Source: an uncultured Colwellia sp.
GTDB lineage: Bacteria > Pseudomonadota > Gammaproteobacteria > Enterobacterales > Alteromonadaceae
Assembly: GCA_913061365.1 (NCBI GenBank)
Contig: CAJXUT010000003.1
Location: forward strand, 1 to 40,660
Reading direction: 5' to 3'
Length of the DNA stretch: 40,660 nt
A program made the position numbers and the translations under genes. Of the stretch, positions 17,504 through 26,652 are shown one piece after another. The notes beneath the pieces are model-generated. The model saw only the letters and a program-made list of their open reading frames with translations, did no database searches and was not told the origin of the DNA. Each line of letters begins with the position of its first letter. Position 1 is the stretch's first letter.

Positions 17504-17805
17504 AATATGACCAAATTTTTATATTAATCGATAATTAATGATAAATAACAGCAACTTACAAAATGTTAAATAATATTTAAGCAAAAGGGCACTTTGAACG
17601 AAGTGCGTTTTAGAGGTTATTTTGTCAATTGTAATGCTGCGTTTTTACAAGAAATAGAGGGAGGGTTTAATCAGTGATGAACTCTCTATACCTACATTAG
17701 AACCTCATTATATGTTGGGTCTTTAGATTGTATATAACCGATATTTTAAAATCGAGAAACTTAATGTTGAAGGTTATAGAACGACCTAGTTAAAAGAAAA
17801 AAAGG
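17504..17805. other. Intergenic region before the envelope module
   Basis: About 300 AT-rich bases with no gene. It contains a small hairpin, GCACTT-tgaacg-AAGTGC (17589-17606), and presumably a promoter for the next operon. No copy of the tandem XylS-type boxes was found, so co-regulation of the envelope module with P1-P3 is not demonstrated. Confidence 0.5.
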
Positions 17806-18879
17806 GTGGAAGTAGTGAGAATATTAAATCTATTTACAAGGTTACTCATCGGGGCGCTCCCGTGGTTAGTTATTGCGTGTCTTTTATATGTAGGGCTTTT
17901 TGTTAAGCCTGAACCTATTGGCAGTACAGTGATACCAACCGCTATCGAGTCGCGTGATCGTTTTTATAGTCTAGTGGCAATGGATACGGTTTTATGGGCA
18001 GTGGGTGCTGATGGCAAGATTGTTCGTAGCGAAGATGCGGGAGCAAGCTGGCAAGTACAACCAGTACCCGTTACGGCTCATTTTCAGGATATAGCTGCTT
18101 GGGATAATAACACGGCAGTAGTCGTTGGTAATGAAGGCGTTGCTCTTCATACGAGTGATGGTGGTGAAACTTGGCTACAGTCGACAGCGCCGGTAAATGA
18201 CGTTGTTAATAAGTTGTTAGATGTTAAAGCTTATGCCAACGGTGAAGCGTGGGCTGTCGGTGCGTTCGGTACCATATTGTTCAGCCGTGATTACGGTAAA
18301 AATTGGTCTTATGCCAGAGAAACTGAAGATTTCATTATCAATGAAATTGCTAAGCGAGATGACGGTGGTCTGGTCGCCGTGGGTGAATTTGGTTCGATCT
18401 TAATTTCACAAACTAAGGGAGTTGACTGGGAAAGTGTCACAGCACCTGTTGAATCAAGTCTGATGGCGATCGATTTCAAAAATGAAAGCACTGGTATTGC
18501 TGCAGGACTGGAAGGCGTTTTATTAAAAACAGTTGACGGTGGCTTTAATTGGACGCGTGTTGGAAATTCATTGGTTTTTGACAAAGTAGAAGTAAAACCT
18601 GGCGTTGCATTTGCGGGAGATTGGCGTGATGTCACCACTGAGCATATCTTTGCTGTCGTTTGGCATGAAGAGTTAAATCGTTGGTTTGGTGTCGGGACTA
18701 AAGGGTTGTGGTTAGAAGCTGATCCTAGTGCTGTTGCTTGGCAATCGGGCCGGCTTGCGCCAAAAGATCTCGCTTGGCACACCTCCATTGCCAAAATTAA
18801 AGACGGTGTTGTGTTAGGTGGAAAAAATTTAGGGCGTTTGTCTAAGGACCATCAGTGGCTAGTTTTTCAAGAACTGTAA
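17806..18879 (+). CDS. Ycf48/BNR-repeat protein, membrane-anchored
   Basis: A 357-residue protein with one N-terminal hydrophobic segment (about residues 13-33, LLIGALPWLVIACLLYVGLFV) followed by a periplasmic beta-propeller. BNR/Ycf48-type repeats can be read at SEDAGASW, TSDGGETW, SRDYGKNW, SQTKGVDW and TVDGGFNW, about 40 residues apart. The start is a GTG. A second GTG three codons later (17815) has better spacing from GGGTGG and may be the true one. Members of this family often sit next to an RND/MMPL permease, DUF1302 and DUF1329, as here, and probably act as an accessory of the permease in the envelope (inference). The next gene starts 45 bases downstream. Confidence 0.82.
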   Translation: MEVVRILNLFTRLLIGALPWLVIACLLYVGLFVKPEPIGSTVIPTAIESRDRFYSLVAMDTVLWAVGADGKIVRSEDAGASWQVQPVPVTAHFQDIAAWDNNTAVVVGNEGVALHTSDGGETWLQSTAPVNDVVNKLLDVKAYANGEAWAVGAFGTILFSRDYGKNWSYARETEDFIINEIAKRDDGGLVAVGEFGSILISQTKGVDWESVTAPVESSLMAIDFKNESTGIAAGLEGVLLKTVDGGFNWTRVGNSLVFDKVEVKPGVAFAGDWRDVTTEHIFAVVWHEELNRWFGVGTKGLWLEADPSAVAWQSGRLAPKDLAWHTSIAKIKDGVVLGGKNLGRLSKDHQWLVFQEL

Positions 18880-18924
18880 TATCCATTTGCTATTCAGAAT
18901 AAAAAACAAATCAGGGGATTTGCA

Positions 18925-21405
18925 ATGAGTAAAAATGTAGCTAGTTGGCTAATTCGTTTCCGAGTGTGGGTTGTCGGTGTAATTTTGTTAATTACATTGG
19001 CACTAAGTTATTCCGCAATAAAAATCGAAGTAAAAACTGTATTTCAAGATCTACTACCTAGTGATCATGAATATGTAAAAACACATAATAAATTTAAAGA
19101 CACTTTTGGTGGCTCAAATTTGATCACTATTATGGTGGAATCAGAGCAAGGGGATATCTTTCAGCCTCATGTGTTAGGTGCTGTTGATGAAATAACAAAA
19201 GGTTTACAACAAGTGTCAGCAGTTAACCCTTTTCAAATAATCTCTTTAGCGTCGAAAAAGCTAAAAGAAGTGAAAGCGTCTACTTCAGGCATTGAAACCA
19301 AACCACTAATGTGGCCTGAACTACCTGAAACTAAAGCTGAACTGGACGAGCTTCGCGAAAAGGTATTACGAAACTCTTTAGTTTATGGTCCCTATGTATC
19401 AGGTGATTTAACCTCAACCTTAATTACTGTTGATTTCATCGATCGTTTACTCGATTACGAAACAGCATTTAATGAAATATCAACCCTAGTCAATACCATT
19501 GATATATCGGGTGTGAAAGTTAGAGTCGTAGGCGATCCAATGCTGTATGGCTGGGTTAACTTTTACTTACCTGAAACACTTAACTTGGTATTGATGGCAG
19601 GATTGATCTTATTTTTAATGCTTTTTGGCATAAATCGTACATGGCGTGGCACTATCCTACCGCTGATCTCTGGTTTTGTTAGTGCTATTTGGGCATTAGG
19701 TATTGCAAATTTAATAGGGATTAACTTCGATCCCCTCGTTATTGTTATTGCGATGCTGATCACAGCTCGTGCTGTTTCACACTCAGTCCAAATTATAACT
19801 CGTTTTGACGAAGAAATAGACAAAATAGAAGAAGGCAATGAATCTGTTGGTTTTGCGGCCAATTTAACGTTATCTCAGTTACTTCGTCCGGGTATGTTAG
19901 GTATTGCTACAGATGCATGTTGTGTCGCTGTTGTTGCGTTAAGCCCAATTCCATTACTACAAAAGCTTGCATTGCTTGCTGTGGTCTGGGTATCTACGGT
20001 TGCTATTAGCTCAATTATATTGACGCCTGTTTTATTGTCTTGGGTAAAACACCCTCGTGGCTATGCACACCCGGTTAATGTTAGTTGGTTAATTCACCGC
20101 CTACTTGATCTTTGTCATTACTTAACGATTTCTAAAATGCGTTATCTGATGGTGGTGTGGACAGTAATAGTTTTCTTCGTTTGTGGTTATTTTGCCCTTG
20201 GATTGAAAGTGGGTGATGCCAATCCTGGTTCTCCGATTTTATGGCCTGACTCTCAATATAACCAAGACTCAGCTGCGATTAATAATAAATTTCAGGGTGC
20301 TGACCGCATGTTTGTTGTCGTTGGTGGAGAAACTAACGATCTCGCGAAAACACCTGAAGTATTACAAAGTATGCAAAAGTTTCAGCGCTTCATGGAAGTA
20401 CAACCTGAAGTAGGTGGAACATTATCAATGAGTGATGTTTTACCATCAGTTAACCGCACCTTAAGGGAAGGTAATCCACGCTATGAAGAGTTAGGCTCTT
20501 CACAAGATATCAACGGTGAGCTGCTTTATATGTTTGAGGCTGGCGCAGAACCTGGTGATATGGATCGCTTTGTTGATACTGATCGTGGTCATGCTTCCGT
20601 TACCTTATTCTTCCGTGATCGCCAAGGTGAAACTATTCGTACCGCTGTAGCGCGTATCAATGAGTTTATTGATGAGAATCCATTGAGTAATGGTGAATAT
20701 CAGCTAGCCGGTGGTTTAATTGGTGTTATTGCGGCGGTAAATGAAGTTATTTTATCGGGGCAATTACAGTCAATTGCATATGCATTACTGATCCTTGTGG
20801 TGCTATGTACGGTTGTTTATCGCTCATCGATGGCGGGCATGTTCTTCATGGTTCCAGTTGTTTTATCTAATACCGTCACCTTCAGTTTTATGTCTTATAT
20901 GGGTATAGGTATGAACATTAATACGGTACCTGTTGCGGCTTTAGGTATTGGGTTAGGCGTGGATTATGCCTTGTATATTGTCGATCGAATTAAACAAGAA
21001 TTACAAAATGGTTTAGACGATAAAACTGCAATTGAGAAAGCACTACATAGTGCTGGTAAAGGTGTTGTTATTACGGCTTTTGTTTTAATTGTGTCTGTTC
21101 TATTGGTGTATATGAGTTCACTTAAATTTCAAGCTGAAATGGGGCTTTTAGTTGCGTTATGGCTAACGGTTTCTGCTTTTACTGCTTTATTTGTAATGCC
21201 TGCTTTGGTTTATATATTCAAGCCGGCCTTTATCTATGGTGATGCCAAATTGAGCGCACCGGTACCAAATAATAGGGAAGCTATTACTAGTGTACCTGTT
21301 TCAAATAATGGGAACGTTAATACAAGCGTGCCTGTTTCAACAAGTTGGGATACTAATTCGGGTATGCCAGTTTCAAGAAGAACTGCTGAGGTGATAAATG
21401 ACTAA
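18925..21405 (+). CDS. RND superfamily permease, MMPL/HpnN-like
   Basis: An inner-membrane proton-driven transporter of 826 residues. There is one transmembrane helix near residue 12, then a large periplasmic loop (about 35-210), five to six helices (about 215-370), a second helix near 400, a second loop (about 425-615) and a final helix group (about 615-770, including GIGLGVDYALYIVDRI). It is two-fold repeated and shorter than tripartite efflux pumps, as in MMPL-type lipid or hydrophobe transporters. The start follows AGGGGA. The last ~45 residues form three to four degenerate 12-residue repeats of the type [VM]PVSxNxxxxTS, outside the membrane domain. The coding end overlaps the next start by 8 bases. 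Cargo is unknown; the context suggests the hydrophobic substrate or a membrane lipid. Confidence 0.9.
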   Translation: MSKNVASWLIRFRVWVVGVILLITLALSYSAIKIEVKTVFQDLLPSDHEYVKTHNKFKDTFGGSNLITIMVESEQGDIFQPHVLGAVDEITKGLQQVSAVNPFQIISLASKKLKEVKASTSGIETKPLMWPELPETKAELDELREKVLRNSLVYGPYVSGDLTSTLITVDFIDRLLDYETAFNEISTLVNTIDISGVKVRVVGDPMLYGWVNFYLPETLNLVLMAGLILFLMLFGINRTWRGTILPLISGFVSAIWALGIANLIGINFDPLVIVIAMLITARAVSHSVQIITRFDEEIDKIEEGNESVGFAANLTLSQLLRPGMLGIATDACCVAVVALSPIPLLQKLALLAVVWVSTVAISSIILTPVLLSWVKHPRGYAHPVNVSWLIHRLLDLCHYLTISKMRYLMVVWTVIVFFVCGYFALGLKVGDANPGSPILWPDSQYNQDSAAINNKFQGADRMFVVVGGETNDLAKTPEVLQSMQKFQRFMEVQPEVGGTLSMSDVLPSVNRTLREGNPRYEELGSSQDINGELLYMFEAGAEPGDMDRFVDTDRGHASVTLFFRDRQGETIRTAVARINEFIDENPLSNGEYQLAGGLIGVIAAVNEVILSGQLQSIAYALLILVVLCTVVYRSSMAGMFFMVPVVLSNTVTFSFMSYMGIGMNINTVPVAALGIGLGVDYALYIVDRIKQELQNGLDDKTAIEKALHSAGKGVVITAFVLIVSVLLVYMSSLKFQAEMGLLVALWLTVSAFTALFVMPALVYIFKPAFIYGDAKLSAPVPNNREAITSVPVSNNGNVNTSVPVSTSWDTNSGMPVSRRTAEVIND
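21258..21390 (+). repeat. 36-bp coding repeats in the permease tail
   Basis: About 3.5 degenerate copies of a 36-base unit encode a proline/serine/asparagine-rich tail. Recognisable units begin APVPNN, VPVSNN, VPVSTS and MPVSRR. The repeats sit at the 3' end of the RND gene just before the stop. Confidence 0.7.
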
Positions 21406-22963
21406 TAAAAAAAATTACATTGCATTATCAATCGCGTTTGCTATCAGTGCGGAGACATTGTCTTCGCAAGTGAATGCTGTTGATTTAGGGCCGATACAAA
21501 TTGACGGGTTTATTCGTCAACATATGTCGATGAACCTAGATGATCCTATCGGACCTGGGGGCGCTATTGATGCAAAAGGTGATTTATCAATGAACCGTAC
21601 GACTTTACAGTTAGAGTGGAGTGCGGATCTCCCTATGGATATTTTGTTTAAAGGGGTAGCACGTAAAAGCTGGGAACAAAATACTAGTTATTTGAGAGGT
21701 TTAAATGAGGCTGGAGCTTTTGGCTCTGAAAGCCCACGTGACTATTATGGTGATTTTGAATTTCGTGAGTTTTATTTTGAAATCCCTGTTGGTGATCGTG
21801 TGTTGCTTACCTTAGGTAAACAACAAGTTGCTTGGGGTGAGTCTGATTTTTTCCAAGCAATGGATCTCGTTCATGGCTTCGATTATAGTTGGCGCTCATT
21901 CTTAGAGCCTGCTAATGAAGACTTACGTAAGCCAGTGATCATGGCAAATGCGCAGATTGATTTTCCAAAAGTTGATGGTCAATTGCAACTATTGTACCGA
22001 CCAGGCTGGGATAATGATGATCAGATTGGTAATACTTATGATGTTGAAGGTGGACGCTGGTCAAATGCGCCTTGGAAAACGGTAAACTTCCCTGCCGGTG
22101 ACCCCTATGCCTATGGTCACTCTGAAGGTGATGCGGATGATCCAACTTATGGTGTTCGTTGGAATGGCCAATGGGGTGATTACGGTTATTCTCTCGCTTA
22201 TCTTCATACCTTTAATCCTGATCCTCTGATGAATGCTAACCCAGCGTTTGGCGGTGAGGCATATAAAGGTGTCTACACTAATGATTCAACTTCGTTCAGT
22301 ACTATCGGTGAAATAATATTCCCAATGATCGATGTATTGGGCTTTACCTTGAACGGTTATTCTGAATCGAATGATTTTGTTTGGAGTACTGAGTTTGCTT
22401 ACATTAAAGACTCTCCGTTTAATGTTAGTGCTGTGGAAGGTAACCCTACACCGGGTTGTAGTCCTTTTGTCACAGGTGGTTTACCACACGGATTTTGTGG
22501 TATCCAAGAAAGTGATGTCTTACGTACCATGTTCCGTATCGATAAAAACTTAGCATTTACGCAAGATCTACTAGGCACTGAAAAACCGGCATTCTTCTCT
22601 GTACAGCTTTTCAATACTTGGTTGCTTGATCACGAAGATGGTATGAAAATCTTAGTGGGACAACCTGAAGACCGCAAAGAGCATTCAACTTTAGTGACCT
22701 TCATTTTAAGCACTAGTTACATGAACGGACGTTTAATTCCTGAATTAGTTACTGGTTTTGATGTTACCTACGGTGGCGGCTTTGCCGTTCCAAGTATCAC
22801 TTATGCACCGGGTAACCATTGGCGCGTTAAGCTAGAAGCGGATTTATTCTGGGCTGATGGCAATATGGAACATGGTGGCGATGTTACTGCAACTGATTCT
22901 GCCTTATTTGGCTGGTTCGAAGGTAATGATCAGTTAGCACTGACTGTAACTTATCAATTTTAA
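21398..22963 (+). CDS. DUF1302 family outer-membrane protein
   Basis: A 521-residue protein with a signal peptide (cleavage probably after SQVNA, about residue 28) and many alternating hydrophobic/aromatic strands. It ends in VTYQF, the terminal phenylalanine expected of outer-membrane beta-barrels. DUF1302 proteins are of unknown function and are usually paired with DUF1329, as here. Uptake of hydrophobic compounds across the outer membrane is a reasonable guess from the catabolic context. Its start overlaps the permease stop by 8 bases (translational coupling), and the DUF1329 gene follows after 24 bases, so the three are one unit. Confidence 0.88.
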   Translation: MTNKKNYIALSIAFAISAETLSSQVNAVDLGPIQIDGFIRQHMSMNLDDPIGPGGAIDAKGDLSMNRTTLQLEWSADLPMDILFKGVARKSWEQNTSYLRGLNEAGAFGSESPRDYYGDFEFREFYFEIPVGDRVLLTLGKQQVAWGESDFFQAMDLVHGFDYSWRSFLEPANEDLRKPVIMANAQIDFPKVDGQLQLLYRPGWDNDDQIGNTYDVEGGRWSNAPWKTVNFPAGDPYAYGHSEGDADDPTYGVRWNGQWGDYGYSLAYLHTFNPDPLMNANPAFGGEAYKGVYTNDSTSFSTIGEIIFPMIDVLGFTLNGYSESNDFVWSTEFAYIKDSPFNVSAVEGNPTPGCSPFVTGGLPHGFCGIQESDVLRTMFRIDKNLAFTQDLLGTEKPAFFSVQLFNTWLLDHEDGMKILVGQPEDRKEHSTLVTFILSTSYMNGRLIPELVTGFDVTYGGGFAVPSITYAPGNHWRVKLEADLFWADGNMEHGGDVTATDSALFGWFEGNDQLALTVTYQF

Positions 22964-22987
22964 TAAAAATAAATTTGGAGAAACACT

Positions 22988-24253
22988 ATGATGATGAAAA
23001 AAACGTTAATCACGAGCTTAGTGACCTCAGCACTTATGCTGACAACTAATGTAGCTTTGGCTGAAGTTAAAGAAGGTGCGGTATTATCGGCAGAAAATAT
23101 TGATGCTTTGTATGAAGACACTTTCGAAGGTCATAAAATTAAAGATTTATTGACCGAGAAAATAGAATGGCGTATTCGCGAAAATGGCTTTCAAATGCCG
23201 TTAGTGCATTCGAAAGTAGTAGAAATGGATGCTAAATGGGTTGAACGCTCTAATGCCAATACTGCAACGGCAACATTAAACGCAGAAACTCGTCAGGTTG
23301 AAGGTTGGCAAGGTGGTATGCCATTCCCAAATATCGATGAGAGTGATCCTAAAGCGGCTGAGAAAATTGTTTGGAATTGGTATTACGGGAACCCGCGTGG
23401 TGATGTAATGAACGTGCCAAACGTCTCTTACGTCATGATTGATGGCGACTCAGGTATTGAGCGTGCACAAAACTGGAGCTTCATTCGTTACACCATGAAA
23501 GGGCGTATGAATGGTGAACAGACTGAAGGTGATGGTAAAGAGCTAAGCCGTACATTATTCTTTGCAACTGCCCCAAGAGATATTAAAGGGTTAGGTACTT
23601 ATACTGTTCGTCAAGACAGTGACAAAGTAGAAGATGTTTGGGCTTATATTCGTGCAGTACGTCGTACTCGTCGTTTATCCGGTGGTGCTTGGATGGATCC
23701 AATTGGTGGCACAGATCAACTACAAGATGATATCGAAATATTCAATGCTAATCCATCTTGGTACGAAAGTTATAAGTTGATTGGTAAGCGTCATATGCTT
23801 GTAGCTGCGCATGGTAAGCATAGTGCATGGCAAGTAGGTGCGAAAACTCAAGACGAAGAATATCCGACTCTTGATTTGAAGAACCCACCTTACTGGAACT
23901 TCAATTACGATAACTATGAACCACGTGAAGTTTATGTCATTGAAGCGATAACGCCTGAAGAGCATCCATATAGTAAGAAAATTATTTATATCGATACTCA
24001 ATATCCTCGTGTTCACTTTGGTGAAGCGTACGATAAAAAAGGTGAATTCTGGAAAATGTTCCAATTCCATTCTTACCCAGGTAAAGGTGAAGATGGCTTC
24101 CGTGATGTTCGTACTACCGGTGGTGTTACCATCGACTTCAAACGAAATCACGCAACTGTATTCTTCCCAGATACGTCTACTTGGAGCACTAACACGCCAG
24201 GTTTAGAAATGGACGATGTTAACTTATCTGCTTTGCGTAAAGGCGCGCGTTAA
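22988..24253 (+). CDS. DUF1329 family periplasmic protein
   Basis: A 421-residue protein with a clear signal peptide (MMMKKTLITSLVTSALMLTTNVALA, cleavage near residue 25). The mature protein is rich in Trp/Tyr beta strands with NWYYGNPRGDVMNVPNV, RRTRRLSGGAWMDP and HKDxQ-like segments typical of DUF1329. I recall the family as related to the LolA/LolB lipid-carrier fold; if so, it would shuttle a hydrophobic ligand between the permease and the DUF1302 barrel (inference). TTGGAG precedes the start. It is the last gene of the envelope operon and is followed by a weak hairpin. Confidence 0.88.
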   Translation: MMMKKTLITSLVTSALMLTTNVALAEVKEGAVLSAENIDALYEDTFEGHKIKDLLTEKIEWRIRENGFQMPLVHSKVVEMDAKWVERSNANTATATLNAETRQVEGWQGGMPFPNIDESDPKAAEKIVWNWYYGNPRGDVMNVPNVSYVMIDGDSGIERAQNWSFIRYTMKGRMNGEQTEGDGKELSRTLFFATAPRDIKGLGTYTVRQDSDKVEDVWAYIRAVRRTRRLSGGAWMDPIGGTDQLQDDIEIFNANPSWYESYKLIGKRHMLVAAHGKHSAWQVGAKTQDEEYPTLDLKNPPYWNFNYDNYEPREVYVIEAITPEEHPYSKKIIYIDTQYPRVHFGEAYDKKGEFWKMFQFHSYPGKGEDGFRDVRTTGGVTIDFKRNHATVFFPDTSTWSTNTPGLEMDDVNLSALRKGAR

Positions 24254-24273
24254 TCACGCACAATAATATAGTG

Positions 24274-24300
24274 TAAAGCGAGCCAAGGATGGTCGCTTTA
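24274..24300 (+). terminator. Weak terminator after DUF1329 gene
   Basis: TAAAGCGA (24274-24281) pairs with TCGCTTTA (24293-24300). The following sequence is AT-rich, without a long T run, so termination may be partial. Confidence 0.55.
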
Positions 24301-24913
24301 TCAATATTATTTCAAAATACAGGTTTCGCATTTTCTAAAAAGTGCTTTGTTGGCATTTTAAAGGGGGTGAAACCTTCAACAGTAAACTTACCTTATTTAG
24401 TTCATTTTAAATGACTTTTATCATTTAACGTATTGCCGATATTTACTGTTTTATAAGTACGAACAGTGATAAATACCCTAAAAATGAAAGATAAATTGTA
24501 CAACGTTAATTATCAGATAAATCAGTAAAACTTATCCGGTAGTGACCTTGGTTTTAATCTAGATATCAAAGGTGCACTTTCAGGATATAAAGGTAATTTA
24601 ATGGAGGGCTTCTAAGCGAAATGCTTCCTATCATCTTTAGCATAATATTGAGCTCATGAGCCAACGTGCTAGCTAGTATTGCTGGCATATTTTCATACTA
24701 ACTACGTGTGTTAACGTCGTTTGTAGTCATGACTCTATTAGAAGCAATGAACGGTTTTATAAAACGTCAAAACATATTTTCAGCGTTAAGCGTGATAAGG
24801 GAGTTGATTCATTAGTGTAAAAAACTTCTAGCAGTAGAGCACCCCGCATGGCTTTTTGAAAGGAAGTCAACTTTTAGCATAAACCGAATAAATTAGCAGA
24901 GACTGAGAACTAT
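24301..24913. other. Long non-coding gap with P3 and a ~270-base leader
   Basis: 613 bases without a supportable gene. The first part is AT-rich and carries a reverse-oriented TTATCCGG (24532-24539) near promoter P3. The ~270 bases after the predicted transcription start contain several short frames, the best being ATG 24728 to a TAG at 24812 (28 residues, no recognised family). The leader is much longer than those of P1 and P2 and could be a remnant of an insertion or deletion, or a regulatory leader. Confidence 0.5.
24566..24634 (+). promoter_or_regulatory. XylS-type promoter P3 (lower meta pathway)
   Basis: TCAAAG (24566-24571), box A TGCACTTTCAGGATA (24573-24587, identical in all 15 bases to box A of P1), box B GTAATTTAATGGAG (24593-24606, 20 bases after the start of box A) and -10 TATCAT (24629-24634), 22 bases beyond. 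It drives the hydratase-to-decarboxylase operon. Confidence 0.75.
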
Positions 24914-25699
24914 ATGAATAAAGAACAAATACAGTTATGTGGAGATGAACTCTACAATGCATTGACAAAACGACATACAGTCAAACCGTTAACGGAACGC
25001 TTTAATGATATTAGCATGGAAGATGCTTATCACATTTCATTACGAATGGTTGAACGTAGAGTGCAAGCGGGCGCAAAAATTATTGGTAAAAAAATCGGTG
25101 TAACCTCTAAAGCCGTACAGAACATGTTAAATGTTCACCAGCCAGATTTTGGTTACCTCACCCATGATATGGTCTACAGTCAAGGCGAAGAAATGCCTAT
25201 TAGCCAGAAGTTAATGCAGCCAAAAGCAGAAGGGGAAATTGCTTTTATTCTCAAAAAAGATCTTATTGGCCCAGGGATTACTAATGCTGATGTATTGGCG
25301 GCAACCGATTGTGTTATCCCGTGTTTTGAAGTGGTTGATTCACGTATTGAAAATTGGAATATTAAAATTCAAGACACTATTGCTGACAATGCCTCATGTG
25401 GGCTATTTGTTTTAGGTGATAAAGCTGTGTCGCCAAGTAAGATCGATCTTTCAACCTGCGGTATGGTCGTTGAAAAAAATGGCCATATTATCAGTACAGG
25501 CTCAGGAGCTGCGGCACTTGGAAGCCCTGTTAATTGTGTCACTTGGCTAGCGAATACGCTGGGGCAATTTGGAATTCCACTTAAAGCGGGTGAAGTTATT
25601 TTGTCAGGGTCTCTAGTGCCACTTGAACCCGTAAAAGCAGGTGACTTTATGAGTGTTAGCATTGGTGGAATGGGCAACGCCTCAGTCCGTTTTGTTTAA
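24914..25699 (+). CDS. dmpE: 2-oxopent-4-enoate (2-hydroxypenta-2,4-dienoate) hydratase
   Basis: A 261-residue member of the fumarylacetoacetase/hydratase-decarboxylase group, adding water to 2-hydroxypenta-2,4-dienoate to give 4-hydroxy-2-oxovalerate. Family blocks are IGKKIGVTSKAVQNMLNVHQPDFGYL (residues ~57-82), the metal-binding MQPKAEGEIAF with its acidic residues (~101-111) and CFEVVDSRI (~137-145). It is similar to, but clearly different from, the decarboxylase three genes downstream, and it lacks that enzyme's MKMGLTSRAE motif. It is first in an operon in the order E-F-G-H known from the dmp meta pathway. Gaps are 26, 15 and -1 bases, so the four genes are expected to be co-expressed from P3. 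Confidence 0.93.
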   Translation: MNKEQIQLCGDELYNALTKRHTVKPLTERFNDISMEDAYHISLRMVERRVQAGAKIIGKKIGVTSKAVQNMLNVHQPDFGYLTHDMVYSQGEEMPISQKLMQPKAEGEIAFILKKDLIGPGITNADVLAATDCVIPCFEVVDSRIENWNIKIQDTIADNASCGLFVLGDKAVSPSKIDLSTCGMVVEKNGHIISTGSGAAALGSPVNCVTWLANTLGQFGIPLKAGEVILSGSLVPLEPVKAGDFMSVSIGGMGNASVRFV

Positions 25700-25725
25700 T
25701 CGTACATCAGTGAAAGGAAAATAAA

Positions 25726-26637
25726 ATGAGTAAAAAACTTAAAGCAGTAATTATTGGCCCAGGTAACATTGGCACTGACCTGTTGATGAAGATGTTCCGT
25801 TCTGATTGGATTGAACCTGCTTGGATGGTTGGTATTGATCCAGAATCAGACGGATTAAAACGAGCTAGAGAAATGGGCATAAAAACGACTGCTGAAGGGG
25901 TTGATGGTCTTTTACCTCACATCATTGAAGATGATGTTCGTATTGCATTTGACGCTACTTCTGCTTATGTACACGCTGAAAATAGCCGTAAATTGAATGA
26001 ATTGGGTGTGATCATGATTGATTTAACACCAGCAGCTATTGGTCCTTTTTGTGTTCCTCCAGTGAACTTAGTTCAACATGCGAAAGATCTAAAAATGAAC
26101 GTTAACATGGTGACATGTGGCGGTCAGGCAACTATCCCTATGGTGGCGGCTGTATCGAGTATTCAAGATGTTGAATACGGCGAAATTATTGCAACAATAT
26201 CTTCTAAATCAGCGGGTCCCGGTACACGTAAAAATATAGATGAGTTTACTCGTACTACTTCTTCAGCCATTGAAAAGGTTGGCGGCGCTGATAAAGGTAA
26301 AGCCATTATTATTATCAATCCGGCTGAGCCACCACTAATGATGCGAGATACGGTTCACTGTTTGACCAAAGGCACACCAGATGAAGCGGCTATCACAGAA
26401 GCTGTTCACCAGATGGTGAAAGAAGTACAAAAATACGTACCGGGTTATAAGCTAGTGAACGGACCAGTATTCGATGGTAATCGTGTTTCTATCTTTTTAG
26501 AAGTAGAAGGCCTAGGAGATTACCTACCGAAGTACTCTGGTAATTTGGATATTATGACCGCTGCAGGGTTACGTACTGCTGAGATGTTTGCTGAAGAAGC
26601 AAATAAAGGCGCGATTACATTACCCGTTCGTGGTTAA
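25726..26637 (+). CDS. dmpF: Acetaldehyde dehydrogenase (acylating)
   Basis: A 303-residue CoA-acylating enzyme converting acetaldehyde, CoA and NAD+ to acetyl-CoA. The Rossmann motif GPGNIGTDL begins at residue 11, and the catalytic cysteine is C131 in [17 protein letters not shown] (~164) and the C-terminal substrate region [36 protein letters not shown] are fully conserved in kind. It forms a channelling complex with the aldolase encoded 15 bases downstream, so toxic acetaldehyde is not released. AAAGGA lies before the start. Confidence 0.96.
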   Translation: MSKKLKAVIIGPGNIGTDLLMKMFRSDWIEPAWMVGIDPESDGLKRAREMGIKTTAEGVDGLLPHIIEDDVRIAFDATSAYVHAENSRKLNELGVIMIDLTPAAIGPFCVPPVNLVQHAKDLKMNVNMVTCGGQATIPMVAAVSSIQDVEYGEIIATISSKSAGPGTRKNIDEFTRTTSSAIEKVGGADKGKAIIIINPAEPPLMMRDTVHCLTKGTPDEAAITEAVHQMVKEVQKYVPGYKLVNGPVFDGNRVSIFLEVEGLGDYLPKYSGNLDIMTAAGLRTAEMFAEEANKGAITLPVRG

Positions 26638-26652
26638 GATAAGGACTGAATA

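Noticed and set aside
17589-17606. GCACTT hairpin upstream of the Ycf48 gene as a fourth XylS-type box
   Set aside because: It shares only GCACTTT with box A; the GGATA half, the 20-base second box and a matching -10 are missing.
23720-24151. 143-residue - strand frame opposite the DUF1329 gene
   Set aside because: Antisense shadow rich in Phe/Ile/Thr; the + strand product is a convincing secreted protein.
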